DNA of 64,000 nucleotides from Sabethes cyaneus (GCF_943734655.1 NC_071354.1:35055347-35119346); one strand, 5' to 3'; positions 47,630-59,590 are shown, numbered from the stretch's first letter. Made by a program: numbers and translations. The notes: a model not told the origin generated them from the sequence alone.

Positions 47630-47637
47630 TTAAAGAC

Positions 47638-48170
47638 AGAAAATTTGCCACGGGGAGGCCAACTGCGCTAGATTGAAAGCGAAGGCTAGAAGGATTGGGA
47701 TTGAAATAAACGTGTTGAAGACCAAATACATGAATGATATAGGTTCTAATGAGACGAACGTGCCCTTTTCACGGACGGTAATCTTTGACGGCGACAAACA
47801 AGAAGTAGTAGTTGAGTTCGTGCATGTGGGATCGTTGACAGCCGCGGACAACAACACAAATCAGGAGATCCTGCGGCATATTTAAGCAGCGCATCGAGCC
47901 TACCTGCTAACACTCCAGAAATCCTGCTTTTAGAATATAGAGGATTCTTATTTCATAGTGCACGTCGTATGGAAAACGGTTCTACACAACAACCCTACCG
48001 GTATCGGTACAGAGGGACTCAACGTACGAGATGGCCTGAAGCGACATTTATTTAGTAAAAAAACTGCGACTTTAGAGATGCTGGGAACTGGGCGACGAAT
48101 GATCCAAGATCGAGTTGAATGGAGCTTAAAACAGCACGAACCATCCCGGTTCTAAGCTGCTGACGACGTC
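47638..48170 (+). mobile_element. RTE relic (9-kb family), right part
   Basis: LKAKARRIGIEINVLKTKYM, VVVEFVHVGSLTAADNNTNQ and a decayed C-terminus (NNPTGIGTEGLNVRDGLKRH) match 10350-11090 of the 9 kb copy. A GACGACGTCGAC tail follows. Confidence 0.75.
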
Positions 48171-48447
48171 GACGTGGATTGTACAACCAGCCTCGAACAT
48201 TTTCCTGAGCTCTAAACAGCTGGTTGTGAAATTTCAAGCTTAAAAGTGTGGAACAAATTTACTTCTGGGGGGCTTAAGACCACAAACCCCCCGTCGCTAC
48301 GCGCATGCTATCAATATATTGGTAGCTAGACAACGTCCGATGTTCTGATGGGCCAGGGGTGCCTTTGTAGATCTGCGAAACATTTGGCGCTCAAACCAGA
48401 TCACTACATACGAAACCCCGAATTTTCAAACTGTTATACTTAAATCT
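48171..48447. other. Sequence between RTE tail and LTR
   Basis: No gene. Nothing recognisable. Confidence 0.4.
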
Positions 48448-48607
48448 TGTAGAACTATTTATTATCAACTAACTTGAACAAAGGCTAAAATATGAATGAT
48501 GAAAATCTATTCTTCATTTGGGTACTCGGTCTACTGCAATCTTGTGTAACGAAGTTTTGCAAATTAAACAACACCTTGGTAACCACTTAGGTGGTTACAA
48601 GGTAACA
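48448..48607 (-). repeat. Left LTR (3' LTR of the - strand element)
   Basis: 160 bp, TG...CA in either reading, identical as far as I can read to 55048-55207. In the element's direction it is preceded by the polypurine tract at 48608-48621. It contains GTAACCACTTAGGTGGTTAC, a perfect palindrome. Confidence 0.92.
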
Positions 48608-48621
48608 TTTCCTCCCTTCTT
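48608..48621 (-). promoter_or_regulatory. Polypurine tract
   Basis: On the - strand AAGAAGGGAGGAAA directly precedes the LTR, as expected for plus-strand priming. Confidence 0.75.
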
Positions 48622-51600
48622 ATTTCCAGAACAGGCAAGGCTCAAGTCTAGACGGCATCCTGATTGTTCTCTGGGGTCGAACAGGTGGAGACTCAGTAAT
48701 CGAATCATCTGTAAGCTGTTCGCTTTCGAGCACTGAATCAGGTTGTCTGTTTTGACTGGAACCGACGTCTAAATCCGATACTGTGATGGTCTGTGGACAT
48801 GAGGTTGTATACAGGCCACTCGGTCCTACCGCTACCTCAGGCTGTTGTTGAACCTCGGCTTGACATTCGGAAGTTGACGCAACGGGAACTATTTCCTCCT
48901 CGATCTGGAATGAACGTCTCGTGGAATGTGGTACGCTACCGCTGGTTGAATTGTTTAGGCCGAACATATCTACCAGAATACCTAGGGACATCGAACTTTC
49001 AGCGTCAGCTGTTGTCTCATTACAACGATGCTTAAGTTGGTTGGTATGCGACCTAATAAGCTTCTTGCGTCCGTGATACTCGTCGAGCAGCACATTGTGG
49101 TTGACACGTCCGATGTTTTCAATGATAACGCCGGAAACCCATTGCCATTTATTATTGCTGCTGTAGACTTTAGCGTAGACCTTGTCTCCACTTTTGAAAT
49201 CACGTGGAAGTGCGCCGTGCTTCAGATTGAATTGCTCGTTCTGACTGTAGTTCAAAACTACCGGTTTCGGTTGATTGTAATGTAGAAGATCAAGGATTGT
49301 CTTCATGTTACGACCAAGCATCTGCTGTGACGGTGTCTTGCCATTAACCTTCCTAGTGCATTGGGGTCGTTTTCGACCCATCGGCATACTTACAAAGCTT
49401 GATACTCAGTAACGGAACGAGCTAGAGACTTGAAATTTTCTGACTTTTCCTAACTTTGGAAAACTAGCATTGTGGGGGAGTTTCAGCTTTCAGCGACATC
49501 TAGAAGAGCCACAGCAAAAAAAGTTACATATTATGCATTAAGGGTCGAAAACGACCCAAGTTTTGAAATTGCTCTCATTCATCCATTTTCAATCCGAATT
49601 TTGTTTTCTTTACCTCATGTGAAAAGTTTGGCCAAAACCTGGCACCCAAGGTATATTAGGGAATATTTGATGACTAATGGCCACTTCTGCGTCGATTCCG
49701 GAACACCCACTACCAGGTCCCGGGGACATTTTTATACTTTGAGGTAGTTCATTTTGCGGCACATCAAATCACATTGGCTTGATAAAATAAGACTAGTGGA
49801 AGTACAATGGGGACATTTTGGACCCGAATGGCCACTTCATCATCGGTTCCGGAACATCCGGTACCCGGTTTTTGAGGACAATTTTGAATTTTTGGATGAT
49901 TTATCTTGCCATACGTTAAATTACGTCAGCTTGATAACATAAGACTATTGAAAGTATAATAAAGATATTTTGAAGGCAAATGGCCACATCAGCGTTGGTC
50001 CTGGAACATCCGGTACCTCGTTTTGGGGGCCATTTTTGTATTTTAGGATAATTCATAAAGCGACATATCAAATCACATCGGCTTAATAAAATAGACTGAT
50101 GTAAGAAAAACAGTGTCAACTTTGCCATCGGTTCTGGAACATACGGTGCCAGTTTCGGGGGACATTTTTGGATTTAAAGATAATTCACCATGCGGCACCT
50201 CAAATCACATCGCGTTGATAAAATAACAATAATGGAAGTACAATGGGGCGTCAGTCGCATATAATCCGGTACACGAAATTTATAATGAACCGTAAAATGG
50301 GGTAACTCGGCGCAGATGAATTACCTTGCAATCCAAAAATGTCCCCAAAAACCGGGTACCGCACAGTCCGGAACCGATGGTAAAATGGCAATTTTGGTTC
50401 CAAAATTTTTCCATTGTAGTTCCATTAGTGTTATTTTATCAAGCCAATGTGATTTGATGTGCCGCATGATGAATTATCCTATTCAAAAATGTTTTCATAA
50501 ACCGTGCACCCGAAGTTTCGGAACCGATGATGAAATGGCCATTTGTCTTCAAATTGTCTTCAAACCTCTTGTAGCTGTCTTATTTGATCAAGGCGTTGTG
50601 ATTTGATGTGCCGCACGATGAGTTATTTCAAAATCCAAAAATGTGCCGCAGAGCCAGGTACCGGATGTTCCAGAACCGGTGGTAAAGTGGCCATTTGACT
50701 TCTAAATGACCTTATTTTACTTCCATTAGTCTTATTTAATCAAGCCGATGTGACTTGATGTGTCGCAAGATGAGTTATCCTAAAATACAAAAATGGGCCC
50801 AAAAACCCTGTACCGGATGTTCCGGGACGAAAGCTGATGTGGCCATTTGCCTTCAAAATATCTTTATTATACTTTCAATAGTCTTATGATATCAAGCTGA
50901 CGTAATTTGACGTGTGGCAAGATAAATCATCCTAAAATTCAAAATTGTCCTCAAAAACCAGGTACCGGATGTTCCGGAACCAATGGGAAAATGGCCGTTT
51001 GAGTTCAAAATGTCCCCATTGTACTTCCATTAATCTTATTTTATCAAGCCAATGTGATTTGATGTGCCGCAAAATGAATTATCTCAAAATATAAATATGT
51101 CCCCCGGGACCTGGTAGTGGGTGTTCCGGAACCGACGCAGAAGTGGCCATTAGTCAACAAATATCCCCTAACATACTTTGGGTGCCAGTTTTTGGCTATA
51201 GCTTTCAAACGAGGTGAAAAACACGAAATTCGTATTGAAAATGGATGAATGAGAGCAATTTCAAAACTTGGGTCGTTTTCGACCCCAATGCATAATATGT
51301 AACTTTTTTCTAATGCATTAGGAAGGTTAAGAACACGACTAGGTGTAGTCCTATATACTTAGAGGAATGTCTGGAGCGTTTCAGAGATAGCTTCCCCTTC
51401 GTTGATTTTACGCAATGACCTCTTCAAGGTGTCTACGAATTTTTCGGCCTGTCCGTTTGACTGCGGGTGATAAGGCGAAATTCGAAAATGCTGAATACCA
51501 TTCTTCTTGCATAGTATCGCAAACTGTTCCGATGTGAACTGTGTACCATTGTCGGAAACTATAACATTTGGAATGCCAAACCGTGCAAATAATTCACTCA

Positions 51601-54600
51601 GAAACTCAATTACTGCAGCCGTTGTTGGGGATCGTACGATGCGAATTTCTGGCCATTTTGAAAAGGCGTCCACGACCACTAGAAAGTGTAATCCGTTTAT
51701 TGGGCCAGCGAAGTCAATGTGGATACGTTCCCATGGAGATTGCGCAAGTGGCCATGATTGCAGTGGCACTTTTGTTGGCGTCTTCGAATGAGTAATGCAA
51801 TTATCACACCTTTTTACGAAGTCAGCAATATTATCATCGATTCCTGGCCAGTACACATGGCTACGTGCAACAGCTTTCATCCTCTCCATCCCCGGATGTC
51901 CTCGATGAAGTTGCTTCATAATTCGCTTACGTAAATTTTCTGGAACTACTAACCGGTTAGACATCATAACACAATCCTTTACAACCGACAATGCATCTCG
52001 ATGAACGAAAAACGGTCGTACTGCAGCGTTGACAATGCTGTCGAGCTTAGAAGGCCATCCAAGATGGATATGCTGCACCACTTGCTGGAGTACTGGGCAC
52101 TGGAGAGTAGCACTACGCACCGATTTGAATGTTACCGGTAGTGTGCTGATTGCTTCTTGAAGGGGCACCTCAACGTCGTCCTCCGTTTGTATAGAAGCAA
52201 TGATAAAATCCTCATCTGGTTTGACGTTGCTGTCGATCAATCGAGATAGTACGTCGACATATCCGAATTCAGTTGTGGATACGTATTCAATATCGAAATT
52301 ATAGCACATGAGTGTCAGTGCCCAACGTTGAAGTCGGTTTGCCGTGTGAACAGGAATTCCTTTCTTCAGTCCAAAAATTCGCAATAGTGGCTAGTGATCT
52401 GTCTGGAGCGTGAACTTGCGACCTAGCAGCATGCGATGGAATTTCGTTACGGAAAACACCAATGCAAGACCTTCCTTTTCGATCTGACCATAATTTGCCT
52501 CTGCGGAAGTGAGAGAGCGAGACGCGTGTGCAACAGCTTTCAGAGTACCATCGGGAAACTGATGCATCAGACATGCGCCAATTCCAGACTGCGATGCATC
52601 GGCAGCAACGATGATGGATAGAGCAGGATCATAATGCGTAAGCAATAAATCCGACTGAAGAACCTCTTTGAACCGCTGGAATGATTGTTGGTACTCACTA
52701 TTCCAATTAAATTTGGTGTCTTTCTTGAGCAGCGCGTCAAGTGGCCGTCGCAACTGATGCATCTCCTGGACAAATTTTGCATAAAAATTTACCGCACCAA
52801 GAAATGAACGTAAACTTGCAATGTCATGCGGAGGCGGCATTTTGATGATAGATTCAATCTTGACCGGATCAGGACGGAGTCCTTTGGCATCTACAATATG
52901 TCCAAGGTATTTGATCTGCGGCTGAAGAAGTTTGCACTTTTCTTCCCTCAAAATGAAACCGTATGACTGGAGACGTTGAAACAGAGCGTGAAGAGATTCG
53001 TGATGCTCCTTTTCAGTTCTGCTATACACTAAAATGTCGTCCAAGAAAGAGTCCACTCCTTTAAGTCCAGCAACCATGCTGTTCATCAATTGCTAGAAAG
53101 CTCCGGGGGCAGATTTTACGCCCGGCGCAAGTCGATTGAACCGGAAGAGTCCTCGATGCGTGTTAATCGTTAGTAGCTGCTTCGAGTCGTCGTCAACTTC
53201 AACCTGAAGATAAGCATCGCTCAGGTCGATTATGCTAAAATACCGGCATCCGTTAAGCTTGCTGAATATATCATCTGGTACTGGTAACGGATAATGATTG
53301 GGTTCCAAAACAGCATTAAGTCCAGTTGAGTAATCCGCACAAATGCGCACATTTCCTCCTGGCTTTTTAACTGCTACGATTGGTGCAGCCCATTGCGAAA
53401 AATCCACTGACGTAATGATACCCAATTCTTGCAAACGATCCAATTCAGCATCAATCTTCTCTATGGATGTAAATGGAACTGGACGCTTTGGTTTGAAGAC
53501 AGGTCTGGCATCTGGCTTGAGATATAGGTGAACCTTCATCTTCTTACAGTGTCCAAGACTAGGCTTAAACACATCTGGAAACTTGGCTTTGTACTGTTCT
53601 ATGTAATTAGCTTTATCAGCACCAGCATAAACTTGGTTACAAATTGCAGATAGTGCGGTGTCCCATAGTCCGAACAACTCGATCCAATCCAGCCCGAACA
53701 AATTTATGCAACTGGTCGTCACATATAAAACTGCAGTTTTGGTGATATCTCCAAGAGTAACTGTGCATCGGAGTTCACCAAGTAGACGAAACGGCTTACC
53801 TGACGCTGTCCTAGCAGTTTGAGTAGTAGGAGTCAGTAAAGGTGAACCCATTTTCTTCCACTGCTTCTGTGAGATGATTGAAATGTCGGAAGCAGTGTCC
53901 AACTGTAGCGTGATTGAAGATCCATCGATGTCGATTGTCAGGAACTTTCGTCTCGAAGGATAGCTAACTTGGTTTATAGAGTAAATACCATTTACTTTCT
54001 TCCCCTTTGACGCCGCTTTCGTCGTATAACAGCCACAATAACCCTCTTTGTGTCCTGTTTGCTTACAGTTCCGACAGACATGCTTCGTGTATGTGCAGTC
54101 TCGGACGTAATGCATTCCGCCACACTGCCAACAGGGTGTTTTAGGACCTTCAGTCTTTGACTTCATGCTTTCCTTTGAACGTGATTTAATCGATGGTGAT
54201 TTGTTTTGCTTGACTGAACAAATTGAACTTATCGGTTTCTTCTGTTCCACGATAGCTACATCATGTTTCAGGTTTTGAAGACGTTGGCATTCTGCGATGA
54301 GTGATTCAAGATTACACTCCCCTTCTGCATTGTTTTCCAACTTGGATAGAAGTCTTGTCCGAATGTCGACATCCTTCGGAGAGCGTAACCCGCAAATAAA
54401 AATCAGGCTTTTGAACTGATCGGCCGTAATCTTGTTCAGCTCGAAATCTTCACAGTATTTGTTGGTTATACCTGCGTACGTCACAAAATCGTCAGCGTCG
54501 TTTTTGCTCAGTTGAAAACACAGGTACCGTTTGCTAAACAGTGAGACGCGAACGCTGAACAGCTCTTTCAATTTGTTCACCGTTTCTTCGAATGAAAATT

Positions 54601-54970
54601 CTCGGGGGTGCTTTGGAAGCACGAAGTTGACATACTTATCATGCACAGTCACACTAAGGCTTCTCAGTAGCAACCGGACTTTTGCTGCATCGTCCAACTT
54701 CGCCCCGTCCTTGAGGAAGAGATCTTCGTACTTCCGGTACCACCGGTCGAAAACAAGACCGTTTTCTGGATCATAGACGAATTCCCGGATGTTGGATGCC
54801 AGAGATTCGATGATGAATTCCGGACTGCTCGATGACCGCGTTGAAGCGTTTTATTGAATGCCGAAACGTTCCATAATCTGCATCATCCGAGCGTTTTGCT
54901 CCGCCATCTCCTTATTCTGTCGCAAAATTTGCTGATACAGGTCTTGAAAATCGCCTCCAGATCTTGCCAT
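48620..54970 (-). pseudogene. Ty3/Gypsy-type gag-pol polyprotein, disrupted (Mag-like)
   Basis: One long frame on the - strand from ATG 54970. Order: gag (REFVYDPENGLVFDRWYRKY), two CCHC knuckles (CWQCGGMHYVRDC, CRNCKQTGHKEGYC near 54130-54030), protease (LQLDTASDISII), RT (53500-52700, catalytic FLDDILVYS near 53045), RNase H (IIVAADASQSGIGACLM), integrase with an HHCC start (HRGHPGMERM) and the DD35E core (IHIDFAGP, IVSDNGTQF), and a C-terminal tail to 48620. Four in-frame stops (about 54851, 53087, 52391 and 51359) and a 2 kb TTAA element (49348-51326) break it. No envelope gene is seen. Mag-like placement rests on the short LTR and single frame. Confidence 0.88.
49348..51326. mobile_element. 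TTAA-flanked foldback element, 1979 bp
   Basis: Ends CCTTCCTAGTGCATT and (complement) CCTTCCTAATGCATT, with TTAA at 49344-49347 and 51327-51330, so piggyBac-type. Nearly the whole element is an inverted repeat: about 185 bp units (GGCCACTT, TTCCGGAACATCCGGTACC, GCGGCACATCAAATCACAT, GGAAGTACAATGGGGACATT) run forward to about 50280 and inverted to about 51180. GGGTCGTTTTCGACCC hairpins lie near both ends. There is no ORF of note. It sits inside the integrase region of the Gypsy-type element. Confidence 0.88.
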
Positions 54971-55047
54971 TTTGAATGAGTGGCTCTTCCTTCAAAGCGA
55001 TGAATTCGAGTTTAAATCCTCGTCGCCAATATGTTATTTTTCAATCT

Positions 55048-55207
55048 TGTAGAACTATTTATTATCAACTAACTTGAACAAAGGCTAAAATATGAATGAT
55101 GAAAATCTATTCTTCATTTGGGTACTCGGTCTACTGCAATCTTGTGTAACGAAGTTTTGCAAATTAAACAACACCTTGGTAACCACTTAGGTGGTTACAA
55201 GGTAACA
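55048..55207 (-). repeat. Right LTR (5' LTR of the - strand element)
   Basis: Matches 48448-48607 base for base in my reading. Downstream in element direction comes AGATTGAAAAATAACATATT and then GGCGACGAGGAT (55031-55020), the likely primer-binding region. No target duplication is found outside the two LTRs. Confidence 0.92.
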
Positions 55208-55299
55208 CAAACGTTTAATCCGTACTGTTGTTCGCCTGCGAAACGGGAAACGCAGGAGACAACGCAAAAACTGTAAGTATTTATTAATCGCTGCCCGTC

Positions 55300-55480
55300 C
55301 AGTTAGCTTCGGGATACTATGCCAGTCATCGTATGTTCGAATCTCGGCTGGAAGGTGCTGCTATAGGATCGTTGCACTAACCGAGCCCCCTAATTGTACT
55401 CTAATAACCAGCTGCGAAGTCTGTCGATAAAGAAGGGTCAAGTTCTCAACAGGACGTTTATACTCATGGCTTTGCTTTTT
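55300..55480 (+). repeat. SINE-like repeat, tRNA-derived head
   Basis: B-box GTTCGAATCTC (55335-55345), CGGCTGGAAGGTGCTGC, GGATCGTTGCACTAACC, and CTGCGAAGTCTGTCGATAAA then GAAGGGTCAAGTTC. Best copy of the family in the window. Confidence 0.7.
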
Positions 55481-55504
55481 TTGCCTGCAATATAGGGCCC
55501 TATT

Positions 55505-55709
55505 CTGTAAATCACGTCGAGCAACTCGAGTCGACTCAGTTACTGTCGACCAAAACAAAGCAAGTTCAGGCGTCACTTACTAACCGTTTAGTCACTAGCT
55601 TTTTAGCGGTGGACTCAGTCCACTTACTCGACAAAATTGCGTCGCGTGTGACTTATATAATACCAAAAGTCGACAAGTCGAGCAAAGTGACACTCGACGT
55701 GACTTACAG
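55505..55709. mobile_element. Foldback MITE, about 205 bp
   Basis: CTGTAAATCACGTCGAG (55505-55521) pairs with CTCGACGTGACTTACAG (55693-55709, one mismatch). The inner GTCGAC-rich arms also pair. Target duplication not resolved. Confidence 0.65.
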
Positions 55710-56084
55710 ACAGGAGTGGCATACACCGCAGCGTAGACCGATAGACACGAATTCTCACACAACACAAAACTCGCCATGCGGTGTGTGTTCTCCGAATAAT
55801 TCCCTTCTGCGTCTCTTTTGCTGCCCTTTTGCCCTTTTTCGTGTTTTACGCGCACCAAGAAAAGGTAGCCACCTACGCAGTGTGATAAACTTTACTGCGT
55901 ACTTTACCACACTAAGAGCCGCTCTCTGCGCAGATGGATTGTACATCGTGCACTGGGGCAATTGGAATGGTGTAATTGAAAAAAACATTTTTACGCATTC
56001 ATGCTAACTTAATACAGACCATACAAATTATTCCGTGCAGCGTGGTGTTGATGCTGAGGAGTAGTTAGATGGAAAACGGTTTGA
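55710..56084. other. Intergenic, no gene supported
   Basis: A 132-codon ORF (55609-56007) spans the MITE and this stretch but has no recognisable domain; likely chance. Confidence 0.4.
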
Positions 56085-56440
56085 AATATTCGACTAATTC
56101 GAATACCTTGGTACGCTCGTGACATGCGATAATAACGTGAGTCGTGGTTTAGCAATAGGACTTCATTTTATACGAATACCGTGATTAGCTAACGAAGCTA
56201 AAAAGTTAAATTCCGGCGCGTAAATTCCGAATCGGAATTTGACCTTCTGATTTTTTGTTCGACAATTCTTCAGTCAGACTCTAGGAGTCTCTCCCAGTCG
56301 AGGATCTATGCAAATATGTTGATACAGTACAAGTGATAACGCGATAGACTACACTGGGCTGGCAATTTGGCCAGAATGTTTGATGAAAGTACAACCAAAA
56401 TAATTTAGCAGAATACCAGCAAGAAGTCGTCAACTATTAC
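56085..56440 (+). mobile_element. RTE relic (20-kb family), C-terminal scrap
   Basis: FEYLGTLVTCDNNVSRG near 56095-56145 and a degraded RLHWAGNLARMFDESTTKI near 56345-56400 match the C-terminal part of the 20 kb RTE family. Confidence 0.65.
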
Positions 56441-56825
56441 AGCCTACTTCGTGCTGTCATTGTTCTGTTTTTAGTTTTTCAAGCTCCATCCTCACAGCAA
56501 TGATAATAAAGCAGTCAATTTATTATCATTGATCCTCACAGTCCTAACTTAGTGAGAGCGCAATTTTTCTATTCTGCAAGTTACTCACGTGACTTCGGTC
56601 TTAATAGGGTCCGAGGTTTTCTCTATTGATGGGATAAAGAGCAGGCTTGATACCTAATTTCAATTTGTAGTAAACTTATATTTTACAATGTGTGTGAGTC
56701 GTACTTTTGCTTCTACATTTCTATAAATATTCAAAGTCAGATGTAAAAGTTAAATGAAATAGTAAAACTATCCTAAATTTTTCGACGTTTAGCTTACATA
56801 TACAATTAGCCAGCGAACCAGTTAC
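56441..56825. other. Downstream of CDC45, no gene
   Basis: Contains a 3' UTR candidate for the - strand CDC45 gene and a short palindrome AATGATAATAAAGCAGTCAA / TTTATTATCATT (56499-56530). Confidence 0.4.
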
Positions 56826-58154
56826 TTAGACCAGCAGCACAGTTAGGGCGTCCATAAACTTGGTGCAGTCCGAGTGACGAATCTGAATGACGCACGTTTC
56901 GAAAAAGTCCTGCGATATGGTGGCTCCACTTTTCATTGCCGCTTGTTCGAAGGCTTTTCCGAAAAAGTTTTTAGTGTCCTCGCACACGGGAGGCGTCCCA
57001 ACGAGCAGCGAGAATCCACGAGCTAAATCGATTGGAGCCACCGCAATCATGGGCAGCTCAGGAGCCCGTTTGTTCCGTGAGATTGCGACATGACCTCGCT
57101 GCAAAAAGCGCGCTAGCATCAGCAGACCGTACGGGCAGGTAAAGTATGGTATTTCCTCCTGAAGAATAAAGTAAAGGAACGGTCCCGCGGAATATACGGC
57201 GTGCATTTCCAGCGAGCTTTGAACCTGTTTGAAAATTGTCGACAACAATACTTTGCCCATCTCAATGCCTTCGTCCAATATATCTTTGTTATTCCGTGAT
57301 AAGGCATCCATAGACCGTAGAAAGCACGCTTCCGGTGTGCGATCCGCTTTGATGGACTCCAAAGTGGCTAACATAGAATAGACGTAATCGGCGGCAGAGT
57401 ATTTGTTTCGATAGCCATATTGCAGGATAAATGAACCATACACTATATGTGTTAATCTGTATTTTTCGGAGAACTTTTCCATTTTTTCGTAGAACTCTTT
57501 CCGCAGCTCTAGATCCATTGCATTGAAAGTTTGTTTTGCTTGCACTAATGGCAGGCCCATGTCCACTAAAAGCTCGTGCATCACCTTCTCGCCCTTGTAT
57601 GTCCATAGTTTCAGTTTGCAAGCCGGATAAATTGAGTACTTAAGAGAATCTAGAACACTCCAATGGCGATAAAGTGCCAAATGGAGATCGTTTTCAAAAT
57701 TTATCCTTACCGATGTTTGAATTGTCTGGTCACTGGCTTTATTCGTCAATCGAGATACGTGTGACTGAACTCGATCTGTAGCCAACGTGTACGTGGAACT
57801 TTCTATCTTACCCAGCAGCAATTGTTCAGTTAAACCAACTATAGCCCACCATAACAGATCAATAGAGTCCTTGGAAAGATGCCAAGCTAGTTCAAATATC
57901 ATCAAAGCGGAACTACTGCTATAGTAGTTGAACTGCGTGTAGTCGAACATAATTTTATTTCGTTTTTCCTCCCACTCTCGTTTTTGTCGACGCTTCAGTG
58001 CCTGTCGCTCATGCCTTTCAATTCGATTTTGTGCTCGATTCTCCCCGTCGTCCTCTTCATCGCTGTCGTCGTCGTCCTCCGCTTCAGATTGCGGAAAAAT
58101 GGCATCAAACTCCGGAATGCCTTCCTCCGGCTTCATTTCGCCAAGAATACGAAC
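56826..58154 (-). CDS. CDC45: CDC45, exon 2
   Basis: Continues in phase 0 (VRILGEMKPEEGIPEFDAIF) to TAA at 56828-56826; the joined protein is 556 residues, close to the usual metazoan length. An acidic stretch (EAEDDDDSDEEDDGEN, about 137-152) is followed by a basic helix and the conserved CDC45 body: FELAWHLSKDSIDLLWWAIV, LHLALYRHWSVLDS, FCP-like FTCPYGLLML, and the C-terminal NFFGKAFEQAA and KFMDALTVLL. CDC45 joins MCM2-7 and GINS as the replicative CMG helicase in the nucleus. No frameshift or stop is present, so the gene looks functional despite the surrounding transposons. Confidence 0.95.
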   Translation of the reverse strand, partial: VRILGEMKPEEGIPEFDAIFPQSEAEDDDDSDEEDDGENRAQNRIERHERQALKRRQKREWEEKRNKIMFDYTQFNYYSSSSALMIFELAWHLSKDSIDLLWWAIVGLTEQLLLGKIESSTYTLATDRVQSHVSRLTNKASDQTIQTSVRINFENDLHLALYRHWSVLDSLKYSIYPACKLKLWTYKGEKVMHELLVDMGLPLVQAKQTFNAMDLELRKEFYEKMEKFSEKYRLTHIVYGSFILQYGYRNKYSAADYVYSMLATLESIKADRTPEACFLRSMDALSRNNKDILDEGIEMGKVLLSTIFKQVQSSLEMHAVYSAGPFLYFILQEEIPYFTCPYGLLMLARFLQRGHVAISRNKRAPELPMIAVAPIDLARGFSLLVGTPPVCEDTKNFFGKAFEQAAMKSGATISQDFFETCVIQIRHSDCTKFMDALTVLLV

Positions 58155-58214
58155 CTGAATAGGACCTCATACAATTAACAATGATCCAATTAGAAGTAAT
58201 AAATTGTTTCATAC

Positions 58215-58556
58215 CTGCGAATCACTGTAGATGTTGCAAACGTGATAGGGCCGATGCGAATCACAGACGTAGAATATGATGTCCTCCTCCGGCTGAAGGA
58301 CCTCCACAATATCAAGGCAGCCGCCACAGTTAATCAGCAGCACCAGCTTCACGTCTTCTTTGTGCTCATTGTACGCCCGCACCACACCGCTGAGCCCCAT
58401 GATGGGCACAATCGAGTACAGCATGTTATCATACTTGAAGAGTGCCTGCAGGATCTTACTCGTACAGATGGCATCGATATCGTAGTTGACGATTACTAGA
58501 ATACGCTTTCCAATCAGCCGCTGGTAGAAATCACCTCTCAGGTCTTCAACAAACAT
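58215..58556 (-). CDS. CDC45: CDC45, exon 1
   Basis: ATG 58556 opens MFVEDLRGDFYQRLIGKRIL. The DHH-phosphoesterase-like fold is visible: VNYDIDAICTSKIL (about 23-36) and CDSHRPYHV (98-106), the pseudo-active-site signature of CDC45/RecJ relatives. The donor GTATGA (58214 downward) ends exon 1 after codon 114 in phase 0. The 60 bp intron (58155-58214) has the acceptor CCTATTCAG. Confidence 0.95.
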
Positions 58557-59590
58557 GTTTCTTGCGACAGCTGATCGGAGCCGAATTTAGTCGGTTCGCG
58601 AAGCACCTGGTACTGCTCTATTGTGCCACATATACCAGTTAAACAATACACAAAATTGCACATCCACGAACGAATACGCAACAAAACACGATTTATTTAC
58701 ACAGAACCGCCCCAAAGACTGCGGGTGATTTTAACACTTGAACTAAATAGATACATAAACTTTGCCAATCACTGAATACTATTATTATTATTAGAAATTA
58801 AAGTAATAGGTAATTGGGATAAATAAACTTTTGTTTCGATGCTGTTTGCTCCCTATTTACGTTTGGTAAGAATAGAGAGGTTCACGGTGTTCGCGCGCCT
58901 AAATTCGTGCATTATGCAGCGTGTCAAAACATTCATTACGTCACCGTTTGTTTGATCGTTGCGCTATTGACATCTAGGTAGCGCTCGTTGATGCTTCTAT
59001 TATAATTGAAACGGTTTACATATTACGTAACGACTTGGCAATTCAAGATTTCTCGCGTAGCTTTTTATTTAGTCCAATGAAGGTGGTTTGTGTGCATCAG
59101 GAAAAGGTTTCGCTATGGGAAAAAATCCTGTTGAAAATAAATCGCGTATACGTATACGCGGCGACGTGTGCGTAATATAAATGTCAGCAATCTCTATTGA
59201 GGAAAACGAGTTTGAAGGGCAAAATTTGATGAGAGATCGGAAGGTATTGGAAAACGTGCGTGAGAAGGGAACCACGAGTAACATGTGACAAAGTCTCGAA
59301 GCCCAATTTTAAAAGAATCCTGTCGCAAGTCAAACGTTAGTCAGAAAACAGCTGGCACGTTTGCGAATGAAAGACGGCTCTGGGATAAGGAATCACCCTC
59401 TGGAATTGGAAGGACTAATTCGGAAGCTAAAAACAGCTGGGGCTCACTGACCGAAGGAGAGCTGGTAGCTCATAACTATTTTTAACCTTTCAAAGTCAAA
59501 GACCAAGATTTAACACTTGAATCACGGTGTTCAAAATATCGTTATTAAAAAATAAAATAGGCCATTTAAACGGAAAATACCAGTTGATTT
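58557..59590. other. CDC45 upstream region and intergenic
   Basis: Presumed CDC45 promoter on the - strand. A GTTCGCGCGCC at 58889-58899 resembles an E2F site, which would suit a replication gene, but it is 330 bp from the ATG and the match is loose. Beyond 59000 there is only sequence of unknown origin; short ORFs at 59285-59485 have no recognisable domain. Confidence 0.4.

Noticed and set aside
55609..56007. 132-codon ORF
   Set aside because: Overlaps a foldback MITE, no domain, composition not gene-like.
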